A stretch of 64,000 nucleotides of DNA, taken from positions 78,039,401 to 78,103,400 of the forward strand of contig CM049315.1 of NCBI GenBank assembly GCA_026874595.1, given 5' to 3'. A program made the position numbers and the translations under genes. The stretch's first letter is position 1. Each line of letters opens with the position of its first letter. This document shows, in pieces, positions 37,319-48,339 of the stretch. Origin of the DNA: Sipunculus nudus. Lineage: Eukaryota > Annelida > Sipuncula > Golfingiida > Sipunculidae. The notes below the pieces were generated by a model that made no database searches, was not told where the DNA came from, and saw only the letters and a program-made list of their open reading frames with translations.

Positions 37319-37586
37319 ATGTGATGTAAAAACTAGACAAACCTTGAGACAACGTGTCAACGGCCATAGACAAACCATTAACTCAAACAACCGCTTTGTG
37401 CCAATAGGAAAACATTTCTCTGAAAACGGACATCAGGCCTCGGACATGAAAATATGTGTTTTGATGGGTAATCTGCCAGATACACACAACAGAAGAATAT
37501 GGGAACTGAAACTCATAGAACAGTTTGACTGCATAAATATGGGATTAAACAGAGATAATGGATTCCTAACCCATTACAAAGACTAA
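37319..37586 (+). pseudogene. Penelope-like element: GIY-YIG endonuclease domain fragment
   Basis: The frame reads KTRQTLRQRVNGHRQTIN, then PIGKHFSENGH, MKICVLMGN and RRIWELKLIEQFDCINMGLN, ending with GFLTHYKD and a TAA. This is the C-terminal GIY-YIG nuclease module of Penelope-like retroelements: the R..NGH segment, the FS..GH segment and the R..WE.K.I..F motif containing the metal-binding glutamate are all visible. The RT domain is absent, and the first GIY-YIG strand is not intact upstream of 37319. It is a 5'-truncated copy, the usual state of such elements. Confidence 0.8.
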
Positions 37587-37945
37587 ACATAGGACTCAAC
37601 TATTTTAGACTATGTACATACTTTTTGATTTTTACACCAATACACAACACAACAATTGAAAACTTGGAACACTCCCTTGCTTTTAAGGATCAGTAACCAC
37701 TTCACTGGACACCTGCTACCTGGAAATCATGATCACTAATCCACCAATCCCCTAATTCAGCCAGCACCGACACAACTTAACAATAGACCCGACAAGCTTT
37801 GCCATAATCCTGTCCAAATGAACCATACTGGGAACAGCTACCTAAGGAACAGCTCCATTTACACCTGAGGAAGGGGGCCGAGCACCTGAAAGCTTGTGTA
37901 CAAGAACCCACACACAGCTAGTCTTTTTCAAAAGGTGTCAACCAT
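37587..37945 (+). mobile_element. Probable 3' untranslated part of the Penelope-like fragment
   Basis: Follows the GIY-YIG stop codon. It includes CCTGAGGAAGGGGGCCGAGC followed by ACCTGAAAGCTTGTGT (about 37866-37902), a segment style I associate with 3' ends of Penelope-like elements (from memory, not checked). The exact end is not defined. Confidence 0.45.
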
Positions 37946-37949
37946 TTAC

Positions 37950-39120
37950 ATTACTTTTGTAATGTGATGTAAATGCAGCGAAATAGAAAATCCTCATCAG
38001 GTGCGACAGCCGACATAAATATTGCTGCTAATTAAACTTGAAGTGATTTTTTTTCAGCGATCGTATCTTATTTGAAACAAGGCTAGCTCGAAATTAGCGC
38101 AGAAATGCCGGTATTTGCCTTTAATTCTCGCGAAGGGCTTGTACAACCTGTCTCGGCTCCGGGATGAGTTCAATGACATTCAGTTTCACTTTCTGAAGTC
38201 CTTTTGCACTATCTATATAACTAACAGTGGTCTTGCTGGATTTTTGTCACGTGACCCCTCTGTGCCCAACAGAGCCCGGCGCCATCGCCATTTTGCCCCG
38301 CCGCCAGCCGTGTTACGAACAAGCCGCCGATAATTCAGTAAGCCAAATTGAGCCGATTTCATGTAGCTTAGTTTGGCTTGAGAAAAATTTTTTTATAGTT
38401 AAAAATGCCCGAGACATAAATAGACTATTACAAAGTTAGTTTTGTTGATTTTGATGCTGATTGACAAAATTGAAGTTCCCTGCATTATAATACATGGCCA
38501 AGACTACCACCCCTTTAAGGGGTCAACGTAATATAATAATAATATGATAATTTAAAAAAAAATAAGACGTGTCGTTGTAACATCGTCGAAGGTTTGCAGG
38601 TCACTTTAAACCAGTCGACAGTTTGCAAGCCGAGCCACCAAACTCGGCTTACTATACTGAAGTCAGTTGTCGTTTTGTCCAAGTCAGTTGCATTCGTGTG
38701 GTTAACACGACTCCGGAGTCTCTAGTGCCCTCTTTTTTTTATTTGTCTTGAACTGTCCGGAACGATGCAAACTGTGTCCTAAGGGGGTTATTTTCTTTAT
38801 TTCTCTATAAATCAAGAGATATTAAAAAAATGTCTTTTGAAAGGGCTTTCGCAGCACCATCTTTCGGCAGCTACGGTTGTGTTAGGGTTAGAAAGAAGTT
38901 CCTAACCCTGAATCCAGGCCTGAGGCCCCGTGTTATGACTGGTATGTGACGCGACTATTTTGTCACCACAGGCATTTAACGACCGGTTGAGCGATATTAA
39001 AAACATCTCTGTGTCCATCCCCTCGTCACCTGTCTAACCAATCTTCCCAGTAATTAAACATGGTTGCCTTACATTGACTGCCCATCTGACAACGTTAAAA
39101 CAATTTTCAGTCTTCCTATT
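37950..39120. other. Intergenic DNA with a small promoter-like patch
   Basis: No protein-like frame. Around 38246-38296 there is a GTCACGTGAC palindrome (an E-box) followed 31 bases later by CGCCATTTTGC, a YY1-type motif, in a GC-rich patch. This pairing is typical of TATA-less promoters, but no exon follows that I can support. Confidence 0.35.
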
Positions 39121-39260
39121 TCCATTTAATTTTTTAGTACTCGTTCCAAGTACTCGGACTAGAAGAATGTGGACTTAGACTCGAACCTCAAAGACTCGGA
39201 CTTTACTCAGAGTGGCCTGAACTCGAGCCTGCACGCGGACACCGGTCTTCTGGACCTAAC
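39120..39260. repeat. Degenerate ACTCGGACT-type repeat, copy 1
   Basis: Dense imperfect copies of a 6-12-bp unit based on ACTCGGACT/TCGAGTCC; similar to 46395-46515. Confidence 0.65.
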
Positions 39261-39378
39261 TACTCTACTGCACCACTGGTTTTCGGTCAGATGGACAGGG
39301 AGAAAGATGGACGGAGCTGATCATTATAATAATAAGAAACGACAGACCATAGTAAGAATAAAACATTGGACCCCCTAA

Positions 39379-39396
39379 CCCCCCCCCCCCCCCCCC
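39379..39396. repeat. Poly-C run (18)
   Basis: Uninterrupted run of 18 C. Confidence 0.9.
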
Positions 39397-39399
39397 GAC

Positions 39400-42300
39400 G
39401 TACGCAAATGAGCGATAATGGGAACAGGCTATGGAGTCAACGATCTTTGAAATCAGGTCAAGGTCAAAAATGAAAATATTGTTAAGGAAATAACACCGAT
39501 GGATTTTCTGTGGAAAAATTAACGTCCAAATACACAAAACGTTTTCACTGTAAGCCATGGGTTTAGTCGAGTGCTGTATGAAATCACTCAAATGAACTAT
39601 AGCTAGAGGCTCAACGTTTAAAAATACTACAGGTTGTAACTCATGGGATGCCTAATATCAAATATTCTTATAAAATCGAAATAAAAAAATATACTCCCAT
39701 TATCATAAGGAAACCATTTTAATTTGATCGAATCACAAAGTCTGCAATACTAATACATTACCATGACTTAATATTATAGTAATAGAAATAAGAGCAAATC
39801 GATGGACTTGTATATAGCCGACATTGACCCTACATCGGTCCACATGACAAATTTAGATTACGAAAACTAATCTATAGCGTGTTTTATCAGATTGTTTGAG
39901 AAAGGGTACATTGTGTTTCCAACTTCTTTGGACACACGCCTTAATATATGATCATTATTTGCAAATATTAGATGCGCTGTAAGCGCATGAAAAATTACGC
40001 TAGTTTACGAAATTTTCACCAGGCGCTTGCGTGGTGTCTCGGACATTGTGCCTCCATTACACAGAGTGTTTTTTTTATTACGTGAGGTAGCTGAAGGTTT
40101 TATATATAGGTGCCTCCTCAATAGGGACAGGTCTTGATTTCGGTAAATTGTTTGTCTGGAAATTGGCCCATTATAAACACCCACGCTTGAGGTTAGGTTC
40201 CATAAATTCGTACTCTGAATAATATCTTGGCACCTTGTATATGAATATGATATTATTTCCTTTCGTGACCTTTGTGCACTGAGAAGCCTGTCTGACTTTG
40301 CGACCAGCATAAAACCATGGATGAAATGAGCGTAAAATAAGAAAAGAATGAGACATCTGATCCACACCGCCAGGTGGGGCCTCACCTCGTGTCAGCTCGG
40401 CTTCCATGTTATGACGTATCAAAGGGCGGGTTCGCCTGCACTGTTTCAATGGAAACAAGAACCCGCGCAGGATGTGAATACTGAGAGCAATGCAGCTTCA
40501 CAACAACCTGTATACCTTCGGGAACATTAAAACAATATTTTTTAATATAAGTATTTAAGTATACGGATGGTAAAAGGTACCTAAATATGTTAAGCATCGT
40601 ATAACTATATGGCCCCTCACTATCTCATTATTAGTAACATAATTTGAAAGAGTGAAACCTGTATGGCTTCGTTTGTTGAATTATATCACTGGTCTTACAT
40701 TTTAAAGGCACTCTCTGTGTTGTACAATGTTGTCTTGTCGTCATTTGACTTAGAATTACATTAAATTGGGCCAACATCTGTTTTCTTAACGACAGAAGTA
40801 AAAGATTGTAAGTATTAAATACAATGGAAACTTTCCAATTGTTCTATAATCTGAAATTGGTAAATATTTGAAATTTAACCGAGATCATTTTAGCCGGGGA
40901 TTTATTGATTATACCTATTATATGATAAACAAATACAATAACATTCATATATTTAAGAAGAACGTTAAATATTTTACACCATGCATGACTATATATGACA
41001 TTCGTTGTTCGGGAATAAACTGGGTGAATGTACAGCCACGCATATGTAAACTTTAATATTAAAATCGTAGCAGTCCGGATTACCTGGGCATTCACAACAA
41101 AACCGGTGCAGTGGCTGAAAACTGCATACAGCAGGTAGTAAACAGCTAACCCGAGAACAATCCCTTAACCCCCCCCCCCCCCCCCCCCCCCATCTCGCGG
41201 CAGTGCTGAGGGTTAGTCTGTTCCCAGGATATATACCTGTATATTTAGCGGCCGTGTATGTTGAATGTTTATTTTGGGCCTGCCCCAGGCATAGACCGGG
41301 GTTTAAGGTAACGTCTGCCGCGGCTGCTGTTTGCTGTAAGCTCCAGGATCTGCAGGCTCTCAGCAGCATGCAGACTTAATGCGAGAGTCTGCCGGCCTGT
41401 AGGGAGGCAATGAGTACCTGCGAAGCCACCTGTTTATCTCATGTTTGTCCGTCAAGGTATGATATGGACCCGCCATGCCTGATACCATAAATAATCAAAA
41501 TACCGTAAATACAAATATACCCCCACCCCCCAAGTAGTAGCATCTATTAAAATAAAAACAAAAAATGACCATTTAATGTAGAGAACCTGTCCTTGTTTAT
41601 CTTCGCCTTCAGGTAAAATTGACAAATATCAGGACCCTAGTTTATTGCAAATTACATTTTATTCTCTCTGCTCAGACCGGAAGCTTCCCTTTTGATGTTC
41701 ATAAACTTAAGAATTGATTATATTTTAACAATAATGTAGACCTTTTTAACACAGTATCTTCTCTAGCAATACAACACAATAGCCGTACTTCTGGGTTTGA
41801 CAAGCTTTTCTTCCTCAATGTGTTCCTTTTTATATATCTGATATACTGTACGTTTTACAGAGTTAAACGAAATGTTTGTATGATAATCGATGACCTCCCT
41901 ATATATATAAAGTAGAAAAACCATGTATTAATTCAGATAAAACTTCTATAACTAGAAACATTAAAGAATTATTATGTCTTGAATTCTTCTCCTGTAGAAA
42001 TAAAACAAGACGGGTATATGTAAGAACTAAACAGAGACATTTAGATATATTGTTTGTTGAGTACAAAGATGAGATCCATACTCTTATAATAGTATGGATG
42101 ATAAATACTCATAAATAGCGCAACAACAAATTCACACCGGCGAAGTATATTCGGAAACAACTGAGCGTGTGAAAAATGGCAGCTGACAGGGGCAGACCCG
42201 CATCGGAGACACGGTAATCTTTTCTAGTTTATTGATGTGCCATGCAATAAAAATTACGAGAGGTGTTGCGGGAGCTTGACGCAAATGCAGATACCGACAC

Positions 42301-42650
42301 TTGTACAACAAGCAGCATATACTGCAAGATTTCGTTCTCTGAATTAGTGTGCAACGACGTATGTCACCCATGGAATGAGCCGTGTATGTTTGTGTCCGTG
42401 TGTACAAATTGTGTTCTCCATTTAATCTAAAGGTTTACAAAGAGTTTATAAACAACAAGGTTTCTTTATAAATGTGAATGCTTGTTCGACTGTATAACAG
42501 CCAGTCAGCGTTAGAAACAAATATCAATTGTATGATGTCTTTTTCATATTTTGCGCCCATCTGCATGTGTATGTGCTGGAGGAGGGTAGGAACAAAGTAT
42601 GAAATGGGAATGTCTTCGGAAATAAAACTGTTCTCTTTTCCCAAGATATA
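39400..42650. other. Intergenic DNA, no supported gene
   Basis: Two 126-codon minus-strand frames (40385-40005 and 41369-40989) exist. The first has a hydrophobic N-terminus and the second spans a poly-C run; neither matches a family I know. Confidence 0.5.
41169..41191. repeat. Poly-C run (23), longest in the window
   Basis: Uninterrupted run of about 23 C. Confidence 0.9.
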
Positions 42651-42655
42651 AAATA

Positions 42656-42839
42656 CAGTGAAACCTCATTGTGTCGAAGTTGAAGGGAACCTCAGAAAAC
42701 TTCGACACATCCGAGGTTCGACACAAGCGGGTTTTATTTGGTTATAATTTAGCTAGAGTTGTCCGGAATATCGAGTCTGTAACTTCGACATAAGCGGGGT
42801 ATTCGACTTAAGCGAGTTCGACACAACGAGGTTTCACTG
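42656..42839. mobile_element. 184-bp MITE with 23-bp terminal inverted repeats
   Basis: Starts CAGTGAAACCTC and ends GAGGTTTCACTG, flanked on both sides by TA. The outer 23 bases (25 counting the TA) are inverted repeats with one mismatch. The interior is rich in TTCGAC/AAGCGAG repeats and codes for nothing. TA target duplication and CAGTG termini indicate a Tc1/mariner-type miniature element mobilised in trans. Confidence 0.85.
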
Positions 42840-42841
42840 TA

Positions 42842-45780
42842 TATTGATAAAAAGTATTGGTCATTTAAAGTAATCGCTATTTCAAACATGGCAAATTTTC
42901 TTACATAGAAGAAAATATTTTCTTTGTCTTTTCTGTCTGTTTATCCTGTGAAATCTAGATCAAGGCCCTTAATGCAATAAAAGAATTAATTACTTATGAA
43001 CTACTGCGCGCAAAAATTAATAATATCTGGAAACTCTTACCTGTCATTTATCTAGGAAAGACACTAAATAATTATTTTTACAACCAAGCATACAAATACA
43101 TTGTATATATAATCACTGTCCCTATACAACAGCCACGGCTTCGGTTACCATGGTAACCCTGGCATATTATCCATCATTCATACCCTCATTACAAACTGAA
43201 CATATAACTGATTATCACAGCTGCGTGTATATGTGTGGCTGCACTTCGCACTCGACTCAACTCTAGACAGGCCCAAAGGATAAAAAGGATGTCACCTGAA
43301 TCCCCCGGGTTATCATATTTTATGACGCACTCTGGGATATACCACATTTTATGTCAGATTAAAAAAAGACAGAATGAATAATGACATGCAGTACATGCAT
43401 CATAATGTACACAAACAGGACAGGTAGCATGATGCCGCAGTAGAGTCGGATGATGAACAGACAGGAATGGTGCACCGAAACAAAGTTGGGAGATGTTGCG
43501 CTATTACCAACAATCGCTGAGATATAGGGTTATATTGTTAGGCTAGCGATACAAATCGTCCAGTTTGCATCCAACGCGAGAAACGGATCTTTATTTGGGT
43601 TTAATAAAAATATATACCTGTATTTTTAAAACTTTCTGCAATATATTTCACGATGTTATTATTATTAATTATCAATTAATTTAACAAAATGTAAAAATGT
43701 ACTAATCATACATATTTAACGAACAGAAATTGACAACCTCCGAATCTCAATTTATGATATTGATGAAAGCACAAATCTGTTGTCATATAAAAACACATGA
43801 AGAATGGGTTTACTTGAAATTCCAAGAAATTGATTAAAGAAATTCAAGATTCCAAAGTGATATTCTTCTAATTAAAAAAAGGGAATACTCGGGTGACTCA
43901 CATGTTATCAAGTAACCCCATCGCTCTAGAATAAGCAAATGCATTATATATTTCCTAGACTACACACCTTAATATCAGGTATCCCAAGACTAAATAAGAG
44001 CCTGGTTAATACAACCATGCCATGTATATTGGGAGCTAAATACTTTTGCTTAGTAACATGAATGTATATCAACTTCTTATTATTAATGTAAACAATGTCT
44101 GATTCAGATGAAGTTTTTACGTATCCTCCTTGGAAACCATTTGTTAATATTTTAGTTTTGAAAAAAATGCTTTGACAAATTTCACAACACAAAAAGTGCA
44201 TATACATGATGCACAGAAGACGAGTTAACAAGAAAATAATCATCATAATCGCAGATATATGATGTAACATAAACTATATAGAGATAATATTTCTGTAAAC
44301 CTTTGGAGTGAGATGTCTTTATGTTTAGACATTCTGTCTTTGTTTTGTATCTAACGGTTTATGTTGGGAGTACATTACACGACTGTTTATATTATAAGCA
44401 TATTCTTTCTCTCTGTCCTTTTGTATACATTGACACTTTGGGTTTGATTTCTTTTAAATTGTTTATCAATTAAATGTCTGTCTGAATTGCTCATATTGCT
44501 TAAACTTCTTATGACCATTAAAAGTGTCTAAAAACCATAACTATTTTCCCAGATAAATATGAATATTATGCATGCTGTGCAGTTGCCAAGTAGAAAGTTA
44601 TGTCTGTAAATATATCAACAACCCTAAAATAACCAAAGAATCCATCAGAGTATCTACTGTTCTGTTTTCTCCCGAAAAATGAAAACATGTAAAATCGAGA
44701 CACATGCACACATATTGATTTTCATACACCGACGCAGGCAAGGTACGAAATTCCGCGAAGCCCATCTGCATTGGGAGCCCTAGACGCTGTTATGCGTCTG
44801 ACCTTGGGTGTAACCGGGACCGGCTGGACCAGCTGGGATGCTGAGATTTTATGATGGATTAATTGATGGACGCATCGAGGCATCATTTGTCGTCGCCGAA
44901 TATTAAATACCCATGAATATCTGTCAGCTCGACCCGTCTTCTCTCACCGTAACCTGCACGTGTATCTGAACTGAACTTTGCACATTTGAACGTTCATTCA
45001 CCTAAACTTAGGAGCAATGCTCGCAAGCAATCTTATCGACTAATGTATATAAAATTAATACTTAAAATATACTACTAAAATATTTTAATTATGTGTTTCA
45101 TTTTTTATATACATTTTGGGTGTCAAATTTCTTTGAATTTTCGCCCTAGTATATCATTTTTGGTGTCTTTAATTTAATTAATACCAACCGTATATGATTT
45201 TTGGGTCGACTTTTCACGAGTCCTATAGTTCATACATGGCGTGCTCCGTAAATTATTACCCAATGAAACCCGGGTCACAATCAGAGTATTTGCATTAACG
45301 TTTTTTATTGTTGTATATCACAATTCCTATAAGATCTCAATTATCTTGTTTGCATTTTATCTGTCAAGTTTAATTTGCTTTTTCAAATTTAGTTTATCAA
45401 AAGATAAAAATAACATGCACGTTCTTTCCCATTCTTTTACATTAGTTGGTCTACTGCTAGGTTCTAAAAGAATGCAAACATTGACAGCGAAATAGAGATA
45501 CCAGTTAATAAACCAGAATTACTCAATCACAGCCTTTTAAGAAAAATGGCAGTCTTCATACGCTTTTAATATAGGAAGGTTTATTGATATATTTATAATT
45601 TTAGGCCAGCGCTAGCTTTTCCTTCCGTTTTCCGTTTTTTTTCGTTTATAATTAATTATTAATATATGTTACAAATGATCAAGGAACAACATAGTAATAA
45701 CAAAATCAGTTTACTAAACAGTTAAAAAAAATTTTATCTTATTATTTTATATCCTTGAAATAAATGTCTAGGCCGCTCGA
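42842..45780. other. Intergenic DNA with an X-box palindrome
   Basis: No protein-like frame. A 16-bp perfect palindrome GGTTACCATGGTAACC lies at 43143-43158 in a small GC-richer patch (43.1-43.35 kb) that also has a CACCTG E-box. Confidence 0.5.
43144..43157. promoter_or_regulatory. RFX X-box-like palindrome
   Basis: GTTACCATGGTAAC, identical to the site at 35571-35584 and about 5 kb upstream of the paramyosin start. Confidence 0.5.
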
Positions 45781-45808
45781 GCTGAAGTCCAATGAAACTT
45801 ATGATGGC

Positions 45809-45826
45809 GGGGGGGGGGGGGGGGGG
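45809..45826. repeat. Poly-G run (18)
   Basis: Uninterrupted run of 18 G. Confidence 0.9.
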
Positions 45827-46222
45827 TCAGAATAGACGCGCGGGGTGTCTGCTAAACCTTAATTTAAATGTGAGTGTAAGTAAAGACAGCCAAACCCCTG
45901 AACAGTAAATGTGCGTATTCTCATTTTCACACCAATACGTTAGTTATGCAACTGTTGATAAAAATCCACCTTATTTTATCATTAACTTATTCTTCATTTT
46001 CTGAACAAAAGCCGACATAATGAAACGCATTAATGTACAGAGAAGGAAATAGTTTTTCATTTTCATGCTGTAACTCTTGATAATTGTCCTAATGGTTTAT
46101 TGTACAATGGAAATTGTTATGCAAATGTAATATTGTAAAATACAAATGTATAGTCAATTTGAAATATAACTAACATACAGCCTTTAATCAAATTCGTGCT
46201 AACGTATATTGGAATAAATTCG

Positions 46223-46242
46223 CCCCCCCCCCCCCCCCCCCC
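46223..46242. repeat. Poly-C run (20)
   Basis: Uninterrupted run of about 20 C. Confidence 0.9.
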
Positions 46243-46394
46243 AGTTATTTCAAGTGTAATAACACATTTACGTGTTGTCTTATTCGGTATATCCGTACAC
46301 ATACACCGCTTATTATTTTTTTTTTTGCATTCTGTCAGACAAAGATTAAAGCTTAATTAATAAATGCTCAAGATATGACGTCAGTATAAGCCCG

Positions 46395-46515
46395 TGATGT
46401 AGCGCTCGAGTCCGAGCTCGAGTCCACTCTTGTATAGACCCGGACATCGAACCTTTGCCCCGAGATTCATGGATTCGGACTTGAACTCGGACTTGCACTA
46501 GGACTCCGACTAGAG
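46395..46515. repeat. Degenerate ACTCGGACT-type repeat, copy 2
   Basis: Contains CTCGAGTCCGAGCTCGAGTC and several GGACTTGAACTCGGACTTG-like units; the same style as 39120-39260. Confidence 0.65.
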
Positions 46516-47368
46516 ATATCAGATCAAGTCAATCTCAAGTTCAGTAAAGAAAAAAATTCTGCCCACATACTATGAAAACTAATATAAACTATATATGAAA
46601 ATCATTAATTAACAGAAGATTACAAGAAAAAACTAAGTATACCAATCCTAAGTATACCAAAACTAAACATACAAGCTGAAGCATGTTTAAACTAACATAA
46701 AAATAAACTTAGTTCCCACAATAATTTAATTTTGTTAAGCACATGAATATCGGACTCAGACTTAAATTCTAAGGAGGTAGACCATGCCACATCACTGATA
46801 TAAGCACTACATAAATACTATATTTCATTATATAAATATTTCATATGCATCATTTTTCACGATAATTGTTTGCATCAAATGATTTGTATAATAGATTAAT
46901 TTTAGATAATTTATTAACAAAATTAACTTGTCTTAAGAGGTAGAAAATACTGAGTTGAAAAGAAAAGAATTTTTTTTCAATTATTCATGTGTACTCAATA
47001 TAAGCCAAAATAGCGTGATCTTTCTGGATTTACCCGCGATGGGTCTTTATATATCGCTGGACAGTTTGTCATAACACATCATTCGTGTCGTGTGCACATT
47101 ATCTGACATCGTACACATCATAGTACCTCATGCCGTCACAATATGTCACCGGATCTAACCATTGATAATCCATGATTTTTCTTGGCATGATTTTTTTGTA
47201 ACATTGCGCGAAGACCAACATATGAATCAAATTTGTATCATATTTAAAATAAAAGGAAAAATATCTTTTTTTTTTCACCAATAGAAACACCAACCACAAT
47301 AGAGAACGCGTTATCTATAATGAAAAGATATTGATATATTTATATTTAATCATAGCGTATGATTCATA

Positions 47369-47385
47369 TATATATATATATATTA
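47369..47385. repeat. Short (TA)n tract
   Basis: About eight TA units. Confidence 0.9.
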
Positions 47386-47706
47386 TAATAATAATTATAA
47401 TTCTATTTTACTTTACTAAAAATTAAGATATATATTCATTAACCTTAATAAAAAATGCCTAACCTTTATGATACTGAGAGTTTTATGAAATCTTCTAAAA
47501 TCTGTTTTTTTTTCTTTTGATGTAATTTGTCACGCTGTATCCATAGTTACAGAAGATGCGCTGGAAGAAGACCTCAATAGAAACAGCGAAGCGCTTTGTT
47601 TTGACAACCAGCTGCCCAAACCCTGTCCAGCATCTACTAATCGACGTCCTGGAAACGGAATAAAAACAAAAGGTACCCTCGGGGTAGGGTAGAACAACTG
47701 TTTATC

Positions 47707-47720
47707 ATAACCATGGCAAC
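47707..47720. promoter_or_regulatory. X-box-like site upstream of paramyosin
   Basis: ATAACCATGGCAAC fits the RFX consensus at all fixed positions but the first. It lies about 400 bp upstream of the TATA box. Confidence 0.4.
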
Positions 47721-48050
47721 AAACATCCATCAAGAGGTCAAGGCTGCCCAGGATGCGGAAAGTCATCGAGATGACTAAGAGAATCGAGAAGACTTAAGTC
47801 CAGTTAGTCAACACTTGAGACAATGATCTATGAAGGATTATTAAAAGTATGTCGAGCCCAAATTGTCACACATGTATTACAGCTCAAAGCAAGCGAAAAT
47901 AGGCTGGGCATATGTTGGCTTGCTGTAGATGCTTATGCAGCTTCCTAAAGCAGGACCCGTGTACCTACAGAAAGCACAGATCGCTACCCAATTATGTACT
48001 TTCTGAGTAAGCACAGCCTAGTCGGCGATAGGCTGGCAGGCTTTTTCCGC

Positions 48051-48145
48051 GCATTCCAGTTTCCATGTGGGCGCACGGATACGCTAGCTCCCCCTAGCGG
48101 ACCGGTGTTACTATAAATAATCATCCCAGTATGCATTTAAGGAAT
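48051..48145 (+). promoter_or_regulatory. Paramyosin core promoter
   Basis: A TATAAATAA box at 48112-48120 lies 127 bases upstream of the CDS start at 48247 and predicts transcription starting near 48142-48147. GCGCATTCCAG (about 48050) contains CATTCC, the core of the TEAD/M-CAT element used in muscle genes. Local GC content rises sharply here. Confidence 0.6.
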
Positions 48146-48246
48146 CAGCGCGGGTTAGTGTAGCGTCAGACATCCTCGAGTCCGCAGCGCCGTGCACGTT
48201 GGAATTACTTCGCTCTCTCCTCCCTGTACAGAACTAAAGCACAGCC
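48146..48246 (+). other. Paramyosin 5' untranslated region (predicted)
   Basis: About 100 bases between the predicted start site and the ATG. The stretch CTCTCTCCTCCCTGTACAG (ending at 48229-48230) also looks like a splice acceptor, so an upstream noncoding exon joined 17 bases before the ATG is an alternative. Confidence 0.45.
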
Positions 48247-48339
48247 ATGGACATCGACACGGATACAAGGATCGTGAAGACCGTGCACAAGTACCAGGTG
48301 TACAGGGGTATGTCCCCTGGCACTTCCAACCGTCTCGAG
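48247..48339 (+). CDS. Paramyosin exon 1
   Basis: 31 codons, phase 0 out, donor GTATGT. The ATG has a good context (ACAGCCATGG). It encodes the nonhelical head, starting acidic (MDIDTDTR) and ending with the conserved YRG.SPGTS.RLE. Confidence 0.9.

Noticed and set aside
38880-38895. Telomere-like GTTAGGGTTAG
   Set aside because: Fewer than two hexamer units in otherwise unique DNA; not an interstitial telomere array.
40005-40385. 126-codon minus-strand frame with a hydrophobic N-terminus
   Set aside because: No cysteine pattern or family motif; overlapping frames on both strands are also open; length is compatible with chance.
40989-41369. 126-codon minus-strand frame with a poly-glycine run
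   Set aside because: The glycines come from the C23 homopolymer and nothing else is recognisable.
47547-47688. Plus-strand peptide-like stretch (VTEDALEEDLNRNSEALCFD...) after an AG, ending in a stop
   Set aside because: It could be a last exon of an upstream gene, but there is no matching upstream exon, no motif and a run of about 47 codons is not rare at this GC content.
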